From the NCBI GenBank assembly GCA_044375275.1, contig JBILMZ010000135.1:1-9609 (forward strand): a stretch of 9,609 bases of DNA. The letters are read 5' to 3'. The position numbers and the translations under genes are program-made. This document shows positions 4,839-9,609 of this stretch, in pieces; the stretch's first letter is position 1; each line of letters starts with the position of its first letter. Source of the stretch: SZUA-430 sp044375275. GTDB lineage: Bacteria; Pseudomonadota; Alphaproteobacteria; Micropepsales; Micropepsaceae. The notes under the pieces are model-generated. The model was not told where the DNA came from, searched no databases, and saw only the letters and a list, made by a program, of their open reading frames with translations.

Positions 4839-6029
4839 TTGAGCGGTTTTTCAGCATCCGGGCACCTGGCCCCCATTGCCACGCGGATCGAGCACAGCCG
4901 CGGTCGGCAGTGGCCCGAGCCGGAAAGTGCCACGCGTTCACCCTATATGCGTGACCGCGACCGGATCATCCATTCCGGCGCCTTTCGGCGGATGAAGCAC
5001 AAGACGCAGGTCTTCGTGTACCACGAGGGCGACTATTACCGGACCCGCCTGACGCATTCGCTCGAGGTGGCGCAGATCGCGCGCTCTATTTCACGCGTTC
5101 TTCTTGTTGATGAGGATCTCGCCGAGGCGCTGGCGCTGGCGCATGACCTGGGGCACGCCCCTTTTGGGCATGCAGGCGAGGATGCGCTTGCCGCCGCGAT
5201 GACGCCTTACGGTGGCTTCGACCACAACGCCCATTCGCTTCGCCTCGTCACGAAGCTCGAAGCCCGCTATGCCGAGTTCGACGGGCTGAACCTGACTTGG
5301 GAAACGCTGGAGGGGATCGTCAAGCACAACGGACCGCTCACGGGTCCACAGTCCAAGGGCGCGCTTCTTCCGGAGGCGATCCAGGAGTTCAACCAGGTGA
5401 TTGATCTTCGCCTGGACTCGTTCGCCGGCGTCGAAGCGCAGGTCGCGGCACTCGCCGATGACATCGCCTATAACAACCATGATATCGACGACGGGTTGAG
5501 GGCGGGTCTGTTCACCGTCGACGAGTTGCTGGTCCTTCCGCTCGTCGGACCCATCTTCACGCACGTGATGACCAAGTATCCGTCGATCGAGCGCTCGCGA
5601 CTCGTGCATGAATGCGTGCGGCGTTTGATCACAGCAATGATCGACGACGCCCTTACTGAGACGCGGCGTCGAGTTACGACGCTCAAGTTGCAGTCCGCCG
5701 AGGATGTCAGACTGTGCGGGCAGATGGTTGTTGCGTTCTCGGATGAAATGCGCGCGCATGATCGCGCGCTGAGGGCCTTTCTTTTCAAGAACATGTACCG
5801 CCATTTTAAAGTCAATCGCGTCATGTCGAAAGCGAAGCGGGTCATTGCGGACCTCTTCCATCTCTTTCTTGCCGAGCCCAATGTTCTTCCGACCAACTGG
5901 GCACAACTTTGCGATGTCCCCAAATCTGTTCGCACGGCACGTGTGGTGTCAGACTACATTGCCGGCATGACGGACCGTTTCGCATTGCAGGAGCATCGTC
6001 GTCTGTTCGCGATCGAACTCGACGAGTAG
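4839..6029 (+). CDS. dgt: dGTP triphosphohydrolase-like HD hydrolase
   Basis: Enzymes of this family hydrolyse deoxynucleoside triphosphates, classically dGTP, to the nucleoside and triphosphate, and so limit the dNTP pool. The start chosen is TTG 4839, with GAGAGG 7 bases upstream, giving 396 residues. An in-frame TTG at 4824 is less likely. SRGRQWPEPES and the conserved block RDRDRIIHSGAFRRMKHKTQVF begin near residues 20 and 38. The HD metal residues are visible as His73 (RLTHSLEV), His102-Asp103 (AHDLGHAPFGH) and Asp208 (DDIAYNNHD). The length fits the shorter type 2 dGTPase-like group common in alphaproteobacteria rather than the ~505-residue E. coli Dgt. Substrate preference within that group varies, so dGTP specificity is not proven. 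The gene is divergent from erpA. The next gene starts 106 bases downstream. Confidence 0.9.
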   Translation: MSGFSASGHLAPIATRIEHSRGRQWPEPESATRSPYMRDRDRIIHSGAFRRMKHKTQVFVYHEGDYYRTRLTHSLEVAQIARSISRVLLVDEDLAEALALAHDLGHAPFGHAGEDALAAAMTPYGGFDHNAHSLRLVTKLEARYAEFDGLNLTWETLEGIVKHNGPLTGPQSKGALLPEAIQEFNQVIDLRLDSFAGVEAQVAALADDIAYNNHDIDDGLRAGLFTVDELLVLPLVGPIFTHVMTKYPSIERSRLVHECVRRLITAMIDDALTETRRRVTTLKLQSAEDVRLCGQMVVAFSDEMRAHDRALRAFLFKNMYRHFKVNRVMSKAKRVIADLFHLFLAEPNVLPTNWAQLCDVPKSVRTARVVSDYIAGMTDRFALQEHRRLFAIELDE

Positions 6030-6135
6030 CTTGCCAAAACCTTTCAATATTTTTTAACACCTCAGTGTACTTTGTAGAGGCACGCCACGATTCGCCTCGT
6101 GCGACTGCACTCGCGGAATAAGGGGATAAAATTTC
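6030..6135 (+). promoter_or_regulatory. AT-rich gap before the SPOR gene, possible promoter
   Basis: This is one of the few AT-rich stretches in the right half. TTGCCA (6031-6036) and TTAACA (6054-6059), 17 bases apart, are a weak sigma-70 candidate. The T6 run at 6050-6055 has no GC-rich hairpin before it, so I do not call a terminator. AAGGGG (6120-6125) is the ribosome binding site for the SPOR gene, with a long spacing of 10 bases. There is no trace of argS in the gap. Confidence 0.3.
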
Positions 6136-7185
6136 ATGGTGAACCCAGATCGCAATTTGTACGACCCGCCGTACGATGACGCTCTGCTTTACGACACCGA
6201 GATGGAGCCGGAGCGTCCGCGCAGCCGCTCTCTCATTGTCATGCTTGCGTTTGTGGTGCTGGCGGCTTTCGCTGGCGTTGTGTGGGTTGCCTATAACCAG
6301 GGTGTCCAGATGGGCCAGCGGGGAGTGAATCCTCCCGTGCTGACGGCCGACCCCGGACCTGTTCGTGTTGAACCGATCCAGACGGCCGAGAATGGTGCGA
6401 ACCTTGCGCCAGAGAAAAGTTACGAGCGGCTTTGGGCCGGCGAGTCGACAGAGCCAAGCTCTGGTCAGGTACAGCCGGAGGCTGGCGCTGACAGGGGAGT
6501 GCCGACCTCGCAGGATGTTGTTCGTCGTGTGGTTCCCGCAGAAAAGGCTATCGGCGGTCCGACTGAGTCCGTTCCGATCGAGCCTGGCATGGATTCGACG
6601 GTCGAGCTGACCGGTAATCTCCAGGGTGAGGAAGTTCCCAGCAGCGGTCCGGCCATGACGCAGCTCAACATGGATCGTCCGACACGCATGTCGAAGCCCG
6701 GCCGTGAAGACGTGACGGGCCTGCTGCCGCAGGCATCTGGCAGCAGCGGACCGGTCGTTGAGGATTCCACGACGCCGAGCGTCTCGCGCCCGAGCGTCAC
6801 GCAGGCTGCGCCTTCAGCCGTGCGCCCCGTGAAGCCTATTGCGCCAACCCCAATCGCGCCGCCGGCACCTGAAATCCAGTCCGCGCCAGAGGCCGGAGCC
6901 ATTGCGGCGCCGGAAGAGGCTGCGCCTGCCAGCAGTGGCGGTGCCACGATCCAGCTGGGCTCGTTCCCGTCGAGCGCGCTCGCGGCCGCGCAGTGGTCAA
7001 AGGTAAAAGGGGCGAACCAGGAGCTTCTGGGGAGCTATTCGCCGCAGATCGTCGAGGCCTCAATTCCCGGCAAGGGCGTCTGGTACCGGCTGCGCGTTGG
7101 CGGTTTTGCCGACAAATCCGCAGCCAAAGGCGTTTGCCAGCAGCTTTCGGCCGCCGGCCAAGCTTGCATCCTGGCGGGCAAGTGA
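6136..7185 (+). CDS. Membrane-anchored SPOR-domain protein
   Basis: The 349-residue protein has three parts. Residues 1-32 are a charged, Tyr- and Asp-rich cytoplasmic tail ending in Arg. Residues 33-53 (LIVMLAFVVLAAFAGVVW and following) form one transmembrane helix. Residues 54 to about 268 are a long, probably disordered periplasmic linker rich in Pro, Ser, Glu and Ala, with an APTPIAPPAP run near 236-245. Residues 270-349 form a SPOR domain (TIQLGSFPSS, then VWYRLRVGGFADKSAAKGVC), which binds glycan strands lacking stem peptides at the division septum. Cys334 and Cys344 lie in the domain and could form a disulfide. The topology is N-in, C-out, as in FtsN and DedD. I do not call it FtsN because only the layout matches. 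It begins a run of closely spaced genes with nagZ, scpA and scpB. nagZ acts on the same polymer, in the cytoplasm. Confidence 0.88.
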   Translation: MVNPDRNLYDPPYDDALLYDTEMEPERPRSRSLIVMLAFVVLAAFAGVVWVAYNQGVQMGQRGVNPPVLTADPGPVRVEPIQTAENGANLAPEKSYERLWAGESTEPSSGQVQPEAGADRGVPTSQDVVRRVVPAEKAIGGPTESVPIEPGMDSTVELTGNLQGEEVPSSGPAMTQLNMDRPTRMSKPGREDVTGLLPQASGSSGPVVEDSTTPSVSRPSVTQAAPSAVRPVKPIAPTPIAPPAPEIQSAPEAGAIAAPEEAAPASSGGATIQLGSFPSSALAAAQWSKVKGANQELLGSYSPQIVEASIPGKGVWYRLRVGGFADKSAAKGVCQQLSAAGQACILAGK

Positions 7186-7234
7186 TCTAAGCGCAGGGGG
7201 CGGGGCATGTGCTTCGCTCCCTTTCGCTTTGCCC

Positions 7235-7238
7235 GGAG
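7235..7238 (+). promoter_or_regulatory. Ribosome binding site deciding the nagZ start
   Basis: GGAG lies 9 bases upstream of ATG 7248. It supports this start over an in-frame GTG at 7209, whose extra 13 residues do not resemble the family. Confidence 0.5.
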
Positions 7239-7247
7239 TTCACCCCC

Positions 7248-8258
7248 ATGTCAGTGCGCGCCGTCATCTTTGGCTGTGACGGACATGAGCTAACGTCCGA
7301 CGAAATCGCGTTTTTCCGGCAGGTAAAGCCCTGGGGCTTCATCCTGTTCGGTCGCAACTGCGGGTCGCCCGACCAGGTTCGCCGCCTCACGGCCTCAATG
7401 CGCGAAGTTCTCGGTCGTGAAAACGCACCGATCCTGATCGACCAGGAAGGCGGACGCGTGCAGCGCCTGCGGGGCGCTCACTGGAAGCCGCGTCCGGCTG
7501 CTGCTGCCTTTGGCACAATCAGCCGCCAGAACCCGCGTGCGGCCCGCGACCTTGCCTATGACAATGCGCGCGTCATGGGCGCCGAACTGCTCGACCTCGG
7601 TGTCAATGTCGACTGCACGCCCTGTGTTGATGTTCCGGTCGAGGGCGCTCACAACATCATTGGTGACCGCGCCTTTGCGAATGATCCCTGGGTCGTCGCG
7701 TCGCTCGGCCAGGCCGTCATTGACGGCATGATGGACAGCGGTGTCCTGCCGGTCGTCAAGCACATACCCGGTCATGGTCGTGCCCGCGCCGACAGTCACA
7801 TGGAGCTGCCGGTCGTTGATACCTCGCGTGAAGAACTGGAGCGTACGGACTTCACGCCGTTCCGTGCGCTCGCGCGTGCGCCGCTCGGCATGACGGCGCA
7901 TGTCGTCTACAGCGACATCGATGCGACAGCACCGGCGACGACCAGCAAGAAGGTGATCGACGAGATCGTGCGCGGCTTCATCGGCTTTGACAATCTGCTG
8001 ATGACCGATGACCTGACCATGCGCGCCCTCAAGGGGTCTCTGGCGGAACGCGTGAAGGCGTCCATCGCTGCCGGATGCGACATGATCCTTCACTGCACGC
8101 GCAACATGGACGAGATGCGCGAGATCGCGGAAGCAACGCCCGTGCTCAGCGGCAAGGCACGCGAGCGCGCCGAACGTGCGCTTCAGGCCCTCGCTGCGCC
8201 CAAGCCGCTGGAGGTTGCGTCCGTGCAGTCGCGCATCGACTCCGCTTTGAGCGGCTAG
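7248..8258 (+). CDS. nagZ: Beta-N-acetylhexosaminidase
   Basis: NagZ is a cytoplasmic glycoside hydrolase family 3 enzyme. It removes GlcNAc from anhydro-muropeptides imported during cell wall turnover, and its products can signal beta-lactamase induction in species with AmpR/AmpC. The 336-residue protein has the single-barrel layout and usual length. Substrate-binding segments LIDQEGGRVQRL (63-74) and KHIPGHG (171-177) are present. The flexible loop carries the Asp182-Ser183-His184 acid/base dyad typical of NagZ. The nucleophile is Asp254 in MTDDLTM. The start at ATG 7248 is supported by GGAG upstream and by family similarity from residue 3 (VRAVIFGCDG). The SPOR gene ends 62 bases upstream and scpA starts 18 bases downstream, so nagZ is probably co-transcribed with both. 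The nagZ-scpA-scpB order recurs in alphaproteobacteria. Confidence 0.94.
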   Translation: MSVRAVIFGCDGHELTSDEIAFFRQVKPWGFILFGRNCGSPDQVRRLTASMREVLGRENAPILIDQEGGRVQRLRGAHWKPRPAAAAFGTISRQNPRAARDLAYDNARVMGAELLDLGVNVDCTPCVDVPVEGAHNIIGDRAFANDPWVVASLGQAVIDGMMDSGVLPVVKHIPGHGRARADSHMELPVVDTSREELERTDFTPFRALARAPLGMTAHVVYSDIDATAPATTSKKVIDEIVRGFIGFDNLLMTDDLTMRALKGSLAERVKASIAAGCDMILHCTRNMDEMREIAEATPVLSGKARERAERALQALAAPKPLEVASVQSRIDSALSG

Positions 8259-8276
8259 GCACGGCCGGGCCCCACG

Positions 8277-9083
8277 ATGGAAACCGATCTCACAGAAGCG
8301 GCGGCAGTCGCAAACGAAACGGGCGAGGCCCTGATCATTGATGTCGACGGCTATGAAGGGCCGCTTGACGTGCTGCTGGCGCTGGCGCGGGTGCAGAAGG
8401 TGGACCTGCGCAGGATTTCCATCCTTGCGCTGGCCGAGCAGTACCTGACCTTCATCGAGGCCGCGCGCATCCGGCAGCTGGACCTGGCGGCAGACTATCT
8501 CGTGATGGCGTCGTGGCTTGCCTATCTGAAGTCAAAGCTTCTCCTGCCCCAGGATGACAAGCCTGGTGAGCCCTCTGCGGAGGAAATGGCGGAACGCCTC
8601 ACCCTCCAGCTGCAACGCCTTGAGGCCATCCGGATTGCGGCTGCACGCCTGATGGCACGAGACAAGCTTGGAACCGATGTGTTCTGGCGTGGCTCACCGG
8701 AAGGCATTCGCGTGATCAAGACCCCGCGCTATGCCGATACGCTGCTTGACCTGCTGAAAGCCTATTCCACGCAGCGCGTGAAGAAGATCGTGCATTCGAG
8801 CTACGAGATCCAGAAGCTGAAGCTCTTCGCCATCGAGGATGCGCGGCACCGGCTCCAGCGCATGCTGGGCGTGATCGTCGACTGGTCGGTGATCGACCAG
8901 TTTTTGCCCGAAGAGTTCGGCAGCGGGAAGTCCCGGCGCTCCGGCATTGCAAGCATCCTTTCGGCGACGCTGGAAATGGTTCGCGATGGCCATGTGGAAT
9001 TGCGCCAGATGGGGCCTTACGCACCCGTTTACGTGCGGCGCAAGGAAACGCCCCCCATATCTGAAGGCGAGACCCCGACATGA
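8277..9083 (+). CDS. scpA: Segregation and condensation protein A
   Basis: ScpA is the kleisin of the Smc-ScpAB complex. It bridges the Smc heads and binds ScpB, and so helps compact and segregate the chromosome. The 268-residue protein shows the N-terminal kleisin signature YEGPLDVLLALARVQKVDL (residues 26-44) and the helical block YLVMASWLAYLKSKLLLP. A charged central linker follows (about 110-170). The C-terminal winged-helix region contains IASILSATLEMVRDGHVELRQ near 220-245. The first ~20 residues are an unconserved acidic leader, so the exact start is less certain. ATG 8277 has no strong Shine-Dalgarno and may rely on translation continuing from nagZ. The stop overlaps scpB as ATGA, which usually keeps the two partners in fixed ratio. 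Confidence 0.95.
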   Translation: METDLTEAAAVANETGEALIIDVDGYEGPLDVLLALARVQKVDLRRISILALAEQYLTFIEAARIRQLDLAADYLVMASWLAYLKSKLLLPQDDKPGEPSAEEMAERLTLQLQRLEAIRIAAARLMARDKLGTDVFWRGSPEGIRVIKTPRYADTLLDLLKAYSTQRVKKIVHSSYEIQKLKLFAIEDARHRLQRMLGVIVDWSVIDQFLPEEFGSGKSRRSGIASILSATLEMVRDGHVELRQMGPYAPVYVRRKETPPISEGETPT

Positions 9084-9609
9084 CGCCAGCCCCGGTGAAT
9101 GCCAAAACGCTCGACCAGGACATGAACGAAGAAGAGACGCATCTGCTGTCGTCGGCCGGGCCCGCGCGCCCGAATGCCGGCGAGACCCTGTCACTTGAAT
9201 CGGCCCACATGCGCATGCTTGAAGCCGTCCTCTTCGCCGCAAGCGAGCCCTTGGACGAGACGTCGATCATCGAACGTCTGCCGCCGGATGCGAATGTCCC
9301 GGCGCTGCTCGCCGAACTCGAGCAGGCCTATGCCCGACGCGGCGTCAACCTCGTCAAGGTGGCCGGCCGCTGGGTGTTTCGTACGGCGCCTGACCTGGCC
9401 GGATTGCTGCAGCGTAATGCCGTGGAGCAGAAGCGCCTGTCCAAGGCGGCGATGGAGACCCTGTCGATCATTGCCTATCACCAGCCGGTCACGCGGGCCG
9501 AGATCGAGGACATTCGCGGCGTGACCATGAGCCGGGGAACGCTCGATATCCTGCTCGAGATCGGCTGGATCAAGATGCGTGGCCGCAAAAGGGTGCCGGG
9601 TCGTCCGGT
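9080..9609 (+). CDS. scpB: Segregation and condensation protein B, 3' end outside the window
   Basis: ScpB binds the middle of ScpA as a dimer in the Smc-ScpAB complex. The frame starts at ATG 9080 in the ATGA overlap with scpA and stays open to the window edge, giving 176 codons and no stop. Residues 1-42 are an unconserved polar extension. Similarity begins at HMRMLEAVLFAASEPLDE (43-60). The first winged-helix domain follows, then the strongly conserved LSKAAMETLSIIAYHQPVTRAE (120-141), IRGV-x2-S-x-GTLDILLEIGWI (146-164) and GRKRVPGRP (168-176). That is roughly the first three quarters of a typical protein, with the end of the second winged helix and the tail missing. A later start (ATG 9122) is possible, but the overlap favours 9080. 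Confidence 0.94.
   Translation, partial: MTPAPVNAKTLDQDMNEEETHLLSSAGPARPNAGETLSLESAHMRMLEAVLFAASEPLDETSIIERLPPDANVPALLAELEQAYARRGVNLVKVAGRWVFRTAPDLAGLLQRNAVEQKRLSKAAMETLSIIAYHQPVTRAEIEDIRGVTMSRGTLDILLEIGWIKMRGRKRVPGRP

Noticed and set aside
6050..6055. T6 run after the dGTPase-like gene as an intrinsic terminator
   Set aside because: There is no GC-rich stem directly upstream, so it more likely belongs to an AT-rich promoter.
7395..8093. Minus-strand frame of 232 codons inside nagZ
   Set aside because: It is antisense to an intact nagZ and has the composition of a reverse-complement shadow.
8694..9270. Two overlapping minus-strand frames across scpA/scpB
   Set aside because: Both are antisense to conserved genes and carry Arg/Ser-rich low-complexity text without motifs.
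1..9609. CRISPR array, tRNA, rRNA, insertion sequence, defence or toxin-antitoxin system
   Set aside because: I looked for direct repeats, tRNA-like folds, transposase motifs and small paired genes on both strands and saw none. The window is mostly housekeeping genes.

Overview
The window looks like a piece of chromosome from a GC-rich alphaproteobacterium, probably of the Caulobacterales/Hyphomonadaceae type. The evidence is the dGTPase-like, SPOR, nagZ, scpA, scpB gene order and the matching protein signatures. I compared these with families from memory and ran no search. Most of the window is housekeeping DNA with compact gene spacing. I found no phage, transposase, CRISPR array, tRNA or rRNA, and no convincing new multi-gene system.

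Left end (1-499): no intact gene. It holds a cluster of hairpin-forming palindromes (101-222) resembling a dispersed intergenic repeat. Next to it, on the minus strand, is a short remnant that starts like a glutathione S-transferase (287-373). A structured divergent intergenic region (374-499) follows, with two interleaved inverted repeats.

Centre left (500-4724): an unrecognised 111-residue protein, then ilvD (branched-chain amino acid synthesis). Convergent to ilvD lies a damaged GFA-family zinc protein gene (2669-2966). It shares a GTGA stop/start overlap with the upstream gene xthA (exonuclease III) on the minus strand. xthA is divergent from a single-domain cupin gene, which converges on erpA (Fe-S cluster carrier, minus strand).

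Right half (4725-9609): erpA and a dGTPase-like HD hydrolase gene diverge from a 114-base region with several palindromes and a plausible erpA promoter. After the hydrolase come a membrane-anchored SPOR protein, nagZ (peptidoglycan recycling), scpA and scpB (condensin partners of Smc), all on the plus strand and closely spaced. scpA and scpB overlap by ATGA, and scpB runs off the window. The right half thus groups nucleotide pool control, cell wall binding and recycling, and chromosome segregation. argS, which I remember as usually lying between the dGTPase and SPOR genes in this cluster, is absent here.

The points most worth a second look are the GFA gene (frame change at an A8 run, with the family's middle section missing), the interleaved inverted repeats at 412-473, the repeat element at 101-222, the palindrome inside the erpA promoter, and the missing argS.
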